From Lepus europaeus (Eukaryota; Chordata; Mammalia; Lagomorpha; Leporidae): a stretch of 64,000 bases of DNA. Below, one piece after another: positions 11,441 through 23,050 of this stretch. Positions within the stretch are counted from its first letter, which is position 1. Each line of letters opens with the position of its first letter. The DNA lies in contig NC_084840.1 of assembly GCF_033115175.1 (NCBI RefSeq), positions 75,469,179-75,533,178 on the forward strand, given 5' to 3'. A model generated the notes under the pieces. The model worked only from the letters and a program-made list of their open reading frames with translations. It was not told the origin of the DNA and made no database searches. A program made the translations under genes and the position numbers.

Positions 11441-11690
11441 CCGGTTTCTTATAATTATTCTGGAGTCAGGACTGTGGCTTATTTCTTTTTATAGCCTCAG
11501 TATCCAAAGCAGTGCCTGGAAAACTGTGCATGTTTATTAAAACATTGGTTGAACTCATTATTTATTTGGATATCAATCGAACATTTACTCAACAAACACT
11601 TATTCAATACTTGTTATGTCCTGGGTGCTGGGGATACAAGGCCTCTAGTGTACAATCTAGAAAAATAGATGCACTAAGGAAAATAGGTTT
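11440..11690 (+). repeat. Ancient MIR/L2-type fragment
   Basis: The segment has the familiar order of AGTGCCTGG, then a CATTTACTCAACAAACACTT stretch, then GTCCTGGGTGCTGGGGATAC, which typifies old mammalian MIR/L2 3' sequences. Confidence 0.55.
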
Positions 11691-11701
11691 GTTAAAATTC
11701 A

Positions 11702-11948
11702 CCCCAAGGGGTGCTGGGGGCACAGCACAGCCAGTGAGGCCAGCATCCCATAGGCTGCTCCACTTCTCATCCAGCTCCCTGCTAACGCGCCTGGGAAAGT
11801 GGCAGAGGATGGCCCAAGGGCTTTGGCCTTGCCACTCACGTGGGAGACCGGGATGGAGCTCCTGCCCCAGCCATTACAGCCATTTGGGGAGCGAACCAAC
11901 GGATGGAAGCCCCCCACTTCCTGTAATGGTTACTTTCAAATACATATA
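11702..11948 (+). mobile_element. CSINE, internally shortened
   Basis: A C-repeat body runs from GGGTGCTGGGGGCACAGCAC to GTTACTTTCAAATACAT. The middle is shorter than consensus. Confidence 0.8.
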
Positions 11949-12780
11949 ACGCATCTCCAGAGGAAAGCTTACCCTAGGATAGGGCAAGCACCGAGCCAAG
12001 CTTCAGCTGGGTGCTGCAAACTGGGGAGGAGGGGAGGGCAGAGGCGGGAGGCGTTGGAGTGATTGTTTCCGGGGAGCAAGAGCTTACCAGGTGTAAATTA
12101 CCTGTGGCTGAGCACCGCCTGTCAGTAACCGTTGCGTCCCGGGAACGGAACTCAGCGCAGTGGTGCTACTGAGTAGTTAACGGGTATTGTTTGAACACTG
12201 AGCCCAGGAAACACCAGGGGCTTCGCGGCGCCCGGTGCAGGCAGGCACTGAGTCAGGTTGGACTGGGGGCCTTAGACTCGTCTGGACGTGTCCCGTAGGC
12301 AGGGCCAGGGGCCTGTAGCATGAGATGGAGGCACCAGCTCGGGGTCCCGGGGCAAACCGGACCGGCGGGGAGTGCCGGGCGGCGGCTGACGGCGGCGGGC
12401 CGGCGAGGGCCGGCGAGGGCCGGCGAGAGGAGCGAGGATCGGCGTCGCGCAGCACCACACCAGGGTCGGGGGCAGCGAGACGAGGGCGGGGAGGCGGGGA
12501 GCAGCGCACGGGAGGCCTGAGCGCGCCGACGCGGCACCAGGCCGCCAGGGCTCCGAATTGGGACGAGAAAAGGAAGACTCAGACTTCCGATTAGGGTTTA
12601 TTCTTCAGATTTCTCGGGAGGCAGGGACAGGTCATCCAAGCACACAGAGGGCGGACCACAGCTCACTCCCTCCCGGCAGCGCCCTCCCACCTCCCCGCAC
12701 CTTCGAGGCAGCCCGATCGGAGGACACGCCCACTTCTTCCGCGCGCGGACGCGCCTGCCTCGAGCGCGCCTCCCCGATAG

Positions 12781-12843
12781 CCAATCAGCGCTCTCTGCGT
12801 CATCACCGCGCGCCGCAGGGCGGGTCTCAGGCAGGACCACGTG
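12781..12843 (+). promoter_or_regulatory. SCFD2 proximal promoter motif cluster
   Basis: Within 160 bases of the start codon there are a CCAAT box (12781-12785, in TAGCCAATCAGCG), a CRE/ATF-like TGCGTCATCA (12796-12805), a GC box GGGCGGG (12818-12824) and a palindromic E-box CACGTG (12838-12843). There is no TATA box. The arrangement suits a TATA-less housekeeping promoter. Factor binding is inferred from motif match only. Confidence 0.6.
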
Positions 12844-12939
12844 TACGGTGTTGACTGTCAGTCTCCCGGTTTGCGGAAGCGGTGAGTTCCCAGAGAGGTT
12901 CCCGCACCGGAGTCCGGCCGAGCCGGCTGCCGCGCAGCC

Positions 12940-13765
12940 ATGAGTGTCCCGGGCGTGCTGTCCTTTACCCAGCAGGGCTGGGAGCAGGTGCTGGCCAAAG
13001 TGAGACGGGCTGTGGTGTACCTGGACGCCGCCTGCGCCGAGAGCTTGCACTGGGGCTGCGGAGCCGCGCGGCTCCTGGACGCCGTGGGGGCCCCTGCGCG
13101 CCACCTGCGCGAGTTCGAGCGGGACGCGGCCGGCGGCGGGGCCGCGCAGCCCAAGGCGGTGTTTGTGCTGAGCGGCCTGCTGAAAGGCCGGACTGTGGAC
13201 ACCCTGCGGGACATCGTGCGCCGCAGCCACTTCCAGTACTGTGTGGTGGTCACGGCCGTGAGCCACGCCGTCCACCTCACGGCGAACCACGTGCCCGCCG
13301 AGCTGGAGGGGCAGCGGCCGGTGTTCGAGCAGCTGGAGGAGAAGCTGTGCGAGTGGATGGGCAACCTGAACTACACGGCCGAGGTGCTGCACGTGCCGCT
13401 GCTGCTCGCCCCCGCGGCCGCGCACCTGGCCCTGACGCCGGCCTTTGCGTCCCTGTTCCCTCTGCTGCCCGGGGACGTGCGTGTCCTCAACAGCGCGCGT
13501 CCGGACAAGAGGAGACTGGGGAGCCTGGCCGAGGTGGACGCCGCCGCCCTGACGCCGGAGCTGCAGCTGCAGATCAGGTGCCTGGTGTCCGGGCTCAGTT
13601 CCCTGTGTGAGCATCTGGGGGTTCGGGAGGAGTGTTTCGCCGTGGGCACCCTCAGCCGAGTCCTAGCTGCAGATCTGGCGAACTATGCCCCTGCCAAGAA
13701 CAGGAGGAAGACTGCCCCGGGCAGGGCGTCGGTGGTCTTTGTGGACAGGACGCTGGACCTCACAG
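12940..13765 (+). CDS. SCFD2: SCFD2, first coding exon (Sec1 family domain containing 2)
   Basis: The exon encodes the first 275 residues plus one base of SCFD2, a member of the Sec1/Munc18 family that regulates SNARE-dependent membrane fusion. SCFD2's own cargo and SNARE partners are poorly defined. The start MSVPGVLSFTQQGWEQVLAK and later segments such as HFQYCVVVTAVSHAVHLTAN match what I recall of the mammalian protein. The ATG at 12940 has G at -3 (GCAGCCATGA). The exon ends ...CTCACAG before donor GTAAGG at 13766, in phase 1. The full protein is about 680 residues, so the remaining exons lie beyond the window. The human gene has very long introns, and no later exon was seen here. There is no frameshift or stop. 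Confidence 0.95.
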
Positions 13766-14004
13766 GTAAGGGCACTGCCGGGGGCGTGCTGGGTGACCCT
13801 GAGGCACTGGCACAGTAGCCAGTAGCACGCAGCTGGTTATGAGCTGTCATTGTAGGTGTGTCCTCAAGGGACACTGGCTGAACAACAGCTGTGTACAGTG
13901 CAAGAGATGGGAAAAATTGAATTTTTTTTTGCATTGGAGGGTACTGTTCATCCAGGAACCTTTTGGAAAGGTTCACTGGGGACTCTCATCTGCCGCAGAG
14001 AGTT

Positions 14005-14320
14005 TTGTTTGTTGTACAGATTTATTTACTTGAAAGAGTGACACACAGACAGGACGAGTCAGAGTAGAGAGAGCTTCCATCTGCTGGTTCACTCCCCAAA
14101 TGGCTGCAGCAGCCAGGGCTGGGTCAGGCGGAAGCCAGGAGCCTGGAGCTCCATCCTAGTCTCTGACGTAGGTGGCGGGAGCCCAAGCACCTGGACCATC
14201 CTCCACTGCCTTCCCGGGCACTTTGACAGGAGGCTGCACTGGAAGTGAGGTAGCCGTGGCTGGCGTGGTGTGCCAGCATCACAAGCAGTGGCTTAACCGC
14301 TGCACCTCAGCACGGCCGTC
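14005..14320 (-). mobile_element. CSINE, older copy
   Basis: The reversed tail is CAGATTTATTTACTTGAAAG, and the copy ends at CACGGCCGTCTGGCC. Confidence 0.75.
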
Positions 14321-14820
14321 TGGCCGGGGAGATGGTAACGGATGACGCCTAGAGGGAAAACGCCTGTATAGGAAAACATGAACTTCGCATGCAGTTGAGG
14401 TTTGGGTTTCTTTAATTCAATGTGAAAAAGTGAGACTGAACCTTAGCGCTCCCCGGTCAATGAGATGAAATTGTAGAAAACGACCTCAATGTTCATTGGT
14501 TTATTCTGAGCTCTCATTTTGAAAACTGGATAATCTCAAGTCGTAGGATGTGCTAATTATCTATATACACATGTAACCCTTCAAATAGGAGAAGCAAAAA
14601 TACTCTCTGGTACTTGACCCGTGCATTTATTTTCAAAGGCCAAGTTTATAGTTCTGTAATCAGGTGAGTGCAGTGCTGTTGGAGGTGCTGAGTGTCCACA
14701 GCCAGGGGCAGGGCAGGGTCGGGAAGCGGCCTTGGTAAGCTTCTCTTACGAGGTCAGAGGTTTTTTACTTAAACAATTAATTGCAGGTCATAAATACAGA
14801 AGTGTAAGTTTGTGCCTGGA

Positions 14821-15690
14821 AGACCCTTCCTTCCTTCATGTCCATGTCCCCTCGCCCAGTGTCCAGGCTCTCTGTGTGTGCAGACACAGTGCCGTCTCCT
14901 TCCTTCGTGTCCATGTCCCCTCGCCCAGTCCCAGGCTCTCTGTGTGTGCAAACACACGCAGTGCAGTTTCCTTCCTTCATGTCCATGTCCCCTTGCCCAG
15001 TCCCAGGCTCTCTGTGTGCAGACACACAGTGCCGTCTCCTTCCTTCATGTCCATGTCCCCTTGCCCAGTGCCCAGGCTCTCTGTGTGCAGACACACAGTG
15101 CCGTCTCCTTCCTTCGTGTCCATGTCCCCTCGCCCAGTCCCAGGCTCTCTGTGTGCAGACACACAGTGCCGTCTCCTTCCTTCATGTCCATGTCGCCTCT
15201 CCCAGTGTCCAGGCTCTCTGTGTGCAGACACACAGTGCCGTCTCCTTCCTTCCTGTCCATGTCCCCTCGCCCAGTCCCAGGCTCTCTGTGTGTGCAAACA
15301 CACGCAGTGCCGTCTCCTTCCTTCATGTCCATGTCCCCTCACCCAGTGTCCAGGCTCTCTGTGTGCAGACACACAGTGCCGTCTCCTTCCTTCATGTGCG
15401 TGTCCCCTTGCCCAGTGCTCAGGCTCTCTGTGTGCAGACACACAGTGCCGTCTCCTTCCTTCATGTCCATGTCTCCTCGCCCAGTGCCCAGGCTCTCTGT
15501 GTGTGCAGACACACAGTGCCGTCTCCTTCCTCCGTGTCCATGTCCCCTCGCCCAGTCCCCAGGCTCTCTGTGTGCAGACACAGGCAATGCTGTCTCCTTC
15601 CTTCGTGTCCATGTCGCCCCTCACCTAGTCCCCAGGCTCTCTCTGTGTGCACACACAGGCAGTGCCGTCTCCTTCCTTCGTGTTAGAAAG
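14821..15690. repeat. Minisatellite 1, 69-72 bp unit, about 12 copies
   Basis: The unit contains CTCCTTCCTTCATGTCCATG, then CCCAGTGTCCAGGCTCTCTG, then TGTGCAGACACACAGTGCCG. Copies alternate between TGTGTGCAGACAC and TGTGCAGACAC, and one variant has AACACACGCAGT, which gives the length differences. Frames stay open on both strands because the commonest unit length is divisible by three and lacks stops. No protein is inferred. Confidence 0.95.
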
Positions 15691-15955
15691 GGAAGTGTTG
15701 TCCTTGCGGCTGATTACGGTAGCAGGCTCAGCGTGGCAGGCTGCGTCCTTGCCTTTCCCGCGTCCATCGCCGGCCTCTTCTCTTAGACGTCGCTTTGTCG
15801 TTAGCTTCGCACCGTTGACTTCAGACTGCGAAATCTCGTTTTGGACTCCCGGTGTCCTCCAACCTCACTTCTATTTTTCTTTGTTTTATATCAGATTTAA
15901 AAGACTTGTCTATACTTTCAGTGTTACATTTACTACACTTTTCTTGGGGTAAGAA
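15690..15955. other. Unassigned spacer after minisatellite 1
   Basis: No recognised repeat or coding block was seen between the last repeat unit and the next CSINE. Confidence 0.4.
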
Positions 15956-16250
15956 ACATTTTAAATGGGTATTTGAGAGGCAGACAGAGCTCCCATTCAC
16001 TGGTTGACTCCCCACGTGTCTGCAGTGGCTAGGGCTGGACTGGAGTGGAAGGTGGGAGCCAGGATTGCACCATGACTGCTGTGCGTGGCAGGGTCCCAAC
16101 TTCCTGGCCGTCAGTGCTGTCTCCTCGGGGCTGCATTAGCAGGAGCTGGAATCGGAGTTGGAGCTGGGTATTGAAGCCAGGTACTCTGGAATGGGCTGCG
16201 GGCCTCCTGACTGGTGTTTTAATTGCTGGGCCAAGTGTCTACCTCTCCAG
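15955..16250 (-). mobile_element. Old CSINE
   Basis: A diverged reverse copy runs from AAATGGGTATTTGAGAGGCA to GCTGGGCCAAGTGTCTACC. Confidence 0.65.
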
Positions 16251-16314
16251 TTTTTCCTAGATTCCACTTCAATCAGGCTTTTATTTTATTTCTTTTTCCT
16301 CTTTTCTTTTTTTG

Positions 16315-16415
16315 GGATCAGAAGTAGAGCAGCTGGGGCTTGACATGGCACCCATATGGGATGCCAGCACTGCAGTGGGTGTCTTTACCCACTATACCAC
16401 AGTGCTAGCCCCAAG
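16315..16415 (-). mobile_element. CSINE head fragment
   Basis: Only the head part is present, ACCCATATGGGATGCCAGCA through CCACAGTGCTAGCCCC. Confidence 0.75.
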
Positions 16416-16565
16416 CTTTTATTTTCCAATACTGTCCAGAAAATTTCTTTGTCAGGGTCAGCCATAGGTTCTGTATCAAATTCAGGGTTCGGTTATCAGC
16501 ATTCATTCAAAGCAGTAGTTGACATCATATGCCATACAGACAGTTTTTAAATATTAAAGAAGTAG

Positions 16566-16900
16566 GGGCCAGCGCTGTGGCGTAGTGGGTAAAGCCGCCG
16601 CCTGCAGTGCCGGCATCCTATATGGGTGCTGGTTTGAGTCCCAGCCACCCCATTTCTGATCCAGCTCTCTGCTATTGCCTGGGAAAGCAGTAGAAGATGG
16701 CCTAAGTCCTGGGGCCCCTGCACCTGCGTGGGAGACCGGGAAGAATCTCATGGCTCCTGGCTTTGGATCAGCCCCGCTCCGGCCATTGCGGCCATCTGGG
16801 GAGTGAACCATTGGATGAAGGACCTCTCTCTCTCTCTTTCTCTGCCTCTCCTCTCTCTATATAATTCTGACTTTCAAATAAATAAAGAAATCTTAAAAAA
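16566..16900 (+). mobile_element. CSINE
   Basis: A full-length copy runs from GGGGCCAGCGCTGTGGCGTA to AAATAAATAAAGAAATCTTA. Confidence 0.92.
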
Positions 16901-16935
16901 ATGTAAATATGAGTGCATTTGTGTGTCTGTTAAGT

Positions 16936-17272
16936 CTTTTTTTAAATTTTATTTACTTATTTTTATTTGACAGGTAGAGTTATAGACAGTGAGAGAGAGA
17001 GACAGAGAGAAAGGTATTCCTTCTGTTGGTTCACTCTCTAAATGGCCGCTATGGCTGGTGCTGTGCCGATCCGAAGCCAGGAGCCAGGTGCTTCCTCCTG
17101 GTCTCCCATGCGGCTGCAGGGCCCAAGCACTTGGGCCATCCTCCACTGTACTCCCGGGCCACAGCAGAGAGCTGGACTGGAAGAGGAGCAACTGGGACTA
17201 GAACCGGCATCCATATGGGATGCTGGCGCTGCAGGTGGAGGATTAACCAAGTGAGCCACAGTGCCGGCCCCA
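16936..17272 (-). mobile_element. CSINE
   Basis: A full-length reverse copy runs from the T-rich tail with GACAGGTAGAG to GCCACAGTGCCGGCCCC. Confidence 0.92.
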
Positions 17273-17477
17273 ATGTGTTAAATCTTTTTAACAGCTAACT
17301 TTTGGTTGATTATCCACATGATCAACTGAAAGACTGATTTGATACGGAGATGTTTCAACACAGATTTATGATTCCTTGTTAGGAGTGTACAGGGCTGATT
17401 TCAAGTTGGTCCATAGTTGTATTGTCAAACCTGTTGATTAAATGTTTAAATACTCCCATCCTGGTGAGGAAAAGAAC

Positions 17478-19566
17478 CCTCTACCTACTGAGACCATAGC
17501 CGCCGAGTACTGGTGCCCAGTGGGAGGGAGTGAGAGGTCACCCCCGGCTCCTGAGACCATAGCCACCGAGTACTGACGCCCAGTGTGAGGGAGTGAGAGG
17601 TCACCCCTGGCTCCTGCGACCATAGCCGCCAAGTACTGATGCCCAGTGGGAGGGAGTGAGAGGTCACCCCTGGCTCCTGAGACCATAGCCACCGAGTATT
17701 GACGCCCAGTAGGAGGGAGTGAGAGGTCACCCCTGGCTCCTGCGACCATAGCCGCCGAGTACTGGTGCCCAGTGGGAGGGAGTGAGAGGTCACCCCTGGC
17801 TCCTGCGACCATAGCCACCGAGTACTGGTGCCCAGTGGGAGGGAGTGAGAGGTCACCCCTGGCTCCTGCGACCATAGCCACCGAGTACTGGTGCCCAGTG
17901 GGAGGGAGTGAGAGGTCACCCCTGGCTCCTGAGACCATAGCCGCCGAGTACTGGTGCCCAGTGGGAGGGAGTGAGAGGTCACCCCTGGCTCCTGCAACCA
18001 TAGCCACCGAGTACTGGTGCCCAGTGGGAGGGAGTGAGAGGTGACCCCCAGCTCCTGAGACCATAGCCGCCGAGTACTGGTGCCCAGTGGGAGGGAGTGA
18101 GAGGTCACCCCTGGCTCCTGAGACCATAGCCGCCGAGTACTGGTGCCCAGTGGGAGGGAGTGAGAGGTGACCCCCAGCTCCTGCGACCATAGCCGCCGAG
18201 TACTGGTGCCCAGTGGGAGGGAGTGAGAGGTGACCCCCAGCTCCTGAGACCATAGCCGCCGAGTACTGGTGCCCAGTGGGAGGGAGTGAGAGGTCACCCC
18301 TGGCTCCTGAGACCATAGCCGCCGAGTACTGGTGCCCAGTGGGAGGGAGTGAGAGGTCACCCCTGGCTCCTGAGACCATAGCCGCCGAGTACTGGTGCCC
18401 AGTGGGAGGGAGTGAGAGGTCACCCCCAGCTCCTGAGACCATAGCCACCGAGTACTGACGCGCAGTGGGAGGGAGTGAGAGGTCACCCCCAGCTCCTGAG
18501 ACCATAGCCGCCGAGTACTGGTGCCCAGTGGGAGGGAGTGAGAGGTCACCTCTGGCTCCTGACACCATAGCCACCGAGTACTGACGCCCAGTGTGAGGGA
18601 GTGAGAGGTCACCCCTGGCTCCTGAGACCATAGCCGCCGAGTACTGGTGCCCAGTGGGAGGGAGTGAGAGGTCACCCCCGGCTCCTGAGACCATAGCCGC
18701 CGAGTACTGGTGCCCAGTGGGAGGGAGGGAGAGGTCACCCCTGGCTCCTGTGACCATAGCCACTGAGTACTGGTGCCCAGTGGGAGGGAGTGAGAGGTCA
18801 CCCCTGGCTCCTGCGACCATAGCCACCGAGTAATGACGCCCAGTGGGAGGGAGTGAGAGGTCACCCCTGGCTCCTGAGACCATAGCCACCGAGTACTGGT
18901 GCCCAGTGGGAGGGAGTGAGAGGTCACCCCCAGCTCCTGAGACCATAGCCACCAAGTACTGGTGCCCAGTGGGAGGGAGTGAGAGGTCACCCCCAGCTCC
19001 TGAGACCATAGCCACCGAGTACTGGTGCCCAGTGGGAGGGAGTGAGAGGTCACCCCTGGTTCCTGAGACCATAGCCGCCGAGTACTGACGCACAGTGGGA
19101 GGGAGTGGGAGGTGACCCCCAGCTCCTGAGACCATAGCCGCCGAGTACTGGTGCCCAGTGGGAGGGAGTGAGAGGTCACCCCCGGCTCCTGCGACCATAG
19201 CCGCCGAGTACTGGTGCCCAGTGGGAGGGAGTGAGAGGTCACCCCTGGCTCCTGAGACCATAGCCTCTGAGTACTGATGCCCAGTGGGAGGGAGTGGGAG
19301 GTGACCCCTGGCTCCTGAGACCATAGCCGCCGAGTACTGACACCCAGTAGGAGGGAGTGAGAGGTCACCCCTGGCTCCTAAGACCATAGCCGCCGAGTAC
19401 TGGTGCCCAGTGGGAGGGAGTGAGAGGTCACCCCTGGCTCCCGAGACCATAGCCGCCAAGTACTGATGCCCAGTGGGAGGGAGTGGGAGGTGACCCCAGC
19501 TCCTGAGACCATAGCCGCCGAGTACTGGTGCCCAGTGGGAGGGAGTGAGAGGTCACCCCTGGCTCT
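17478..19566. repeat. Minisatellite 2, 63 bp unit, about 33 copies
   Basis: The unit begins CCTGAGACCATAGCCGCCGA, continues GTACTGGTGCCCAGTGGGAG and ends GGAGTGAGAGGTCACCCCTG GCT. Variation is limited to a few sites: CTGAG or CTGCG, GCCGCCG or GCCACCG, CCTGG or CCCAG, CTGGTG or CTGACG. The unit length of 63 keeps frame, so two overlapping minus-strand frames stay open for over 600 codons. Two open frames at once argue against coding. The variants are interspersed rather than blocked. Confidence 0.97.
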
Positions 19567-20046
19567 TGGAGACCTGGAGGGGGCTGATGCAGTAGAGGTC
19601 AGGGTGGTCGTGATGGAGGGGGACGTGCACTACTTGTCCATATCTCCAGAGTGGGTCCGGGTTGAGTGTGGTTGTGGGGTAGGTGGTAATGGCGGCATGA
19701 CTGTTGGCATGGGTGCACCCAGCTGTGGATGTGGTGTGTGCGTGCTGCCCGTACGCCCTGCCCTCCTGTGCTGTCCGTACGTTGTGGGCTTAAGCAGGCT
19801 TTTGTGTCTAGCATCTGCTTTCGTGCATCTTTGCTGGATTTGGCTGATGGGAGGCGGCCATAAGATAGGGTTGGAAATGGTATAGAGAATCCAGTTACTA
19901 AGACTTGCTTACTCAGGTTCAAATTTCAATTGAGTATGATGTTAAGAGTTGACTGGGGCCAGGGGAGAGCAAAATGCCAGCTTTATTACAGAGTGAACAT
20001 CAGTGTGTCAGTGTGCGTGCCTCTGTCTCTCGCCAAGTGAGCTTCT
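19567..20046. other. Unique spacer between minisatellites 2 and 3
   Basis: A G-rich segment with some residual similarity to the 63-bp unit at its left edge. No gene was recognised. It ends at the CSINE target-site duplication. Confidence 0.4.
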
Positions 20047-20386
20047 TCTTCTTCTTCTTCTTCTTTTTTTTTTTTTTTTGACAGGCAGAGTGGATAGTGA
20101 GAGAGAGAGAGAGAGAGAAAGGTCTTCCTTTTTGCCGTTGGTTCACCCTCCAATGGCCGCTGCGGCCGGCGTACCGCGCTGATCCGAAGCCAGGAGCCAC
20201 GTGCTTCCTCCTGGTCTCCCATGGGGTGCATGGCCCAAGGACTTGGGCCATCCTCCTCTGCACTCCTGGGCCATAGCAGAGAGCTGGCCTGGAAGAGGGG
20301 CAACCGGGATAGAATCCGGTGCCCCAACCGGGATTAGAACCCTGTGTGCCGGCGCCGCAAGGCCTATTGAGCCACGGCGCTGGCCT
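20047..20386 (-). mobile_element. CSINE with target-site duplication and (CTT)n tail
   Basis: Flanks share AAGTGAGCTTCT (20035-20046 and 20387-20398). The tail has degenerated into about eight CTT triplets followed by a T run. Confidence 0.94.
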
Positions 20387-20774
20387 AAGTGAGCTTCTGA
20401 ATGCCGATTCCTCAAGTTGGCGGGTTTGGTTGCTCAGCATCAGGACTGCGCCAGAGCGAGTCTTCCACTCCTTTCCCACGGGCGCAGCCTATCCCAGGAG
20501 GAGCAGAGCCAGGTAGAACCCTAGATACCGTGGGAATTAAGGGTGAAGGAGGTGAAGCAAGTGCAGGATTGTGATATTACCGTTGTCGCTCCACAGGAAA
20601 GGAGACTTAGGAGTTACACAGAAATGTGCAGAGAAGACACACCTGGAGTTGTCTTTGCTGTTCCCAGTTCTCGTGCCCTGGTCGGGGCTGTCATTTCTTG
20701 TCATTGTCTTCTGTGCTGATGTCCCTGGAGAGGGCTCTGAGCTGGAGGAGTTCCTTGTAAAGACGCAGTGGCCT
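20387..20774. other. Unassigned sequence before minisatellite 3
   Basis: A unique stretch with no recognised feature. Confidence 0.4.
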
Positions 20775-21149
20775 ACAGCCCCTGCCTCAGGTCTCTGTTC
20801 CCCTGCTGGCACCCATCCCCTCCCTCAGGTCCCTGTTCCCCTGCTGGCCCCCTCCCATCTCTCAGTTTCGGTACCCCTGCTGCCCCAGCCCCACACTCAA
20901 GTCCCCATACCCTGCTGCCCCAGCCCCTCCCTCAGGTCCCTGTTCCTCTGCTAGCCCCCAACCCCTCCCTCAGGTCACCTTACCCTGTTGGCCCCCAGCC
21001 CCTCCCTCAGTTCTCTGTTCCCCTGCTGGCCCCAGCCCCTTCCTCAGGTCACTCTTCCCCTACTGGCCCCCAGACCCTCCCTCAGGTCCCCGTAACCTGC
21101 TGGATCTGAGCCCACCCTCAGGTCCTCAGAAGCTGTTGGCCTACAGCTT

Positions 21150-22340
21150 CTCCCTCAGGTACCTGTTCACCCCTGCTGGCCCACGGATCCTCCCTCAGGT
21201 CCTTCTTCCTGCTGACCCCATCCTCTCTCTCAGTTCCCTGTTCATCCCCGTTGACCCCTGGAAACTCCCTCAGGAACCAGCACCATGCTGACCCCAGCCC
21301 CTCCCTCAGGTCCCTGTTCCCTGCTGTCCCCCGGTCCCTCCCTCAGGTCCCCTTACCTGGCTGACCCTAGCCCCTCCCTCAGGTCCCTGTGCCCCTGCTT
21401 ACTCCCAGCCCCTCCCTCAGGTCCCTGTTCACCTATGATGGCCTTCAGCGCCTCCCTCAGTTCTCTGTTCCGCTACTGGCTCCCAGCCCCTCCCTCAGGT
21501 CCCCAATCTGCTGGCCCCCAGCCCCTCCCTCAGGTCCCACTTCACCCCTGCTGGCCTCCAACCCCTCCCTCAGGTCCCTGTTACCCTGATGACCACCAAC
21601 CACTTCTCGGGTCCCTGTTCACCCACGCTGGCCCCCGGGTCCTCCCTCAGGTCCCTGTTCAACTGCTGGCCCCCAGAACCTCACACAGGTACCTGTTCCC
21701 TCCTGCCCCCAGCAACTCCCTCAGGTCCCTGTTCCCTGCTGGACCCGGCCCCTCCCTCAGTTTACTGTTCCCCTGCTAGCCCCTGGCCCCTCTCTCAGGT
21801 CCCCATACCCTGCTGTCCCCCAGTAGCTCTCTCGGATTCCAGTACCCTGCTGGCCTGCAGCCCTTCCCTCAGGCCCCTATTCATCCCTACTGGCCCCCAG
21901 CCTCTCTCTGGACCCTGGACCCTGCCTCCCTCAAGTCCCTGTTCCCTTGCTGGCCCCCAGCCCCTCCCTCAGGTCCCCATACTTTGCTGCCCCCAGCATC
22001 TCTCTCAGGTCCCCATACCCTGCTGGCCTGCAGCCCCTCCCTCAGGTTCCTGTTCATCCCTGTTGTCCCCTGGCCCCTCCCTCAGATCCCCATACCCTAC
22101 TGGTCCCCGGCCCATCTATCAGGTCCCCATATCCTGCTGGCCCCCAGATCCTTTCTCAGTTCCCCGTACCCTGCTGGCCCCCAGCACCTCCCTCTGTACC
22201 CCGTACCCTGCTGTCCCCAGCACCTCTCTCAGGTCCCTGTTTAACCCTCCAGGACCCTGGCCCCTCCTTCGGGACCCCGTACCCTGCTGCCCCTAGCCCC
22301 TCCGTCAGGTCCCTGTTCCCCTGCTGACTTACGGCTCCTA
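21150..22340. repeat. Higher-order block, copies at 24.12-25.28 kb and partly 27.80-28.16 kb
   Basis: A 60-base line at 21361-21420 is identical to 24181-24240, and the similarity continues for about 1.1 kb. The 21.15-21.48 kb part recurs at 27.80-28.16 kb, including the unusual CCCCGTTGACCCCTGGAAAC. These are block duplications above the single-unit level. Confidence 0.85.
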
Positions 22341-23050
22341 ACTTAGGTCCTTGTTCCTGCTGGCCACCAGCCCATTCTTTAGGTCCCTGTTCAACTCTGA
22401 TGGCCCCTGGCCCCTCCCTCAGGACCCAGTACCGTGCTGGCCCCCAGCCCCTCCCTCAGGTCCCTGTTCCCCTGCTGCCCCCAGCCCTTCCCTCAGGTCA
22501 CTGTTCCCTGCTGGCCCCCGCCCCCTCCCTCAGGAACCCGTTCCCCTGCTGGCCTTCAGCCTCTCCCTCAGATCCCCATACCCTGCTGGCCCTCAACACC
22601 TCTCTCAGGCCCCAGTACCCTGCTGACCCCCAGCACCTCTCTCAGGTCCCTGTTCAACCTTGCTGGCCCCCGGCACCTCCCTCAGGACCCTATTCCCCTG
22701 CTAGCACCCAGCCCCTCCCTCAGAATCCTGTTCCCCCTGCTGGCCCATGGCCTCCCCTCAAGTCCCTGTTCACCCATGCTGGCCCCCAGCCCCTCCGTCA
22801 GGACGCTGTACCATGCTGGCCCCCGGCCCCTCCATCAGGTCCCTGTCCCCCTGCTGGCCCCCAGCCCCTTCCTCAGGTCCCTATTCACCGCTTCTGGCCC
22901 CCAGCCCCTCCCTCAAGTCCCTGTTCACCCCTGCTGGCCCCCAGCACCTCCCTCAGGACCCCTTACTTTGCTGGCCCTGGCACTACCCTCAATTCCCTAT
23001 TCCCAGGCTAGCACCTCGCCCCTCCCTCAGGTCCTGTTTCCTTGCTGGTC
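22340..23050. repeat. Higher-order block, copies at 26.09-27.11 kb and partly 29.67-29.90 kb
   Basis: The rare marker CCATGGCCTCCCCTCAAGTC occurs near 22,745, 26,745 and 29,820, each in the same neighbourhood of variant units. This shows at least three copies of a larger block. Confidence 0.82.

Larger units (their letters stand above)
12110..13800. promoter_or_regulatory. CpG island over SCFD2 promoter and exon 1
   Basis: GC content and CpG density are far above the surroundings and peak over the first coding exon. The upstream part contains three 10-bp units of the CGGCGAGGGC type at 12401-12430. A dense CpG island at a broadly expressed gene is expected, and it may support divergent antisense transcription. 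Confidence 0.85.

Noticed and set aside
12598-13614. Long minus-strand open frame of 338 codons across the SCFD2 promoter and exon 1
   Set aside because: It mirrors GC-rich codons of SCFD2 on the opposite strand and shows no domain. It is a shadow frame.
14732-15786. Several 280-325 codon frames rich in Pro, Ser, Cys and His
   Set aside because: They are translations of the 69-72 bp minisatellite, open in several frames at once.
17438-19459. 673-codon minus-strand frame made of 21-residue repeats
   Set aside because: The unit is 63 bp without stops, and a second frame is open for 627 codons. No evidence of a promoter or splice sites. Kept only as a finding.
17478-19566. CRISPR-like regular repeats
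   Set aside because: Units are contiguous with no spacers, and the genome is mammalian. This is a minisatellite.
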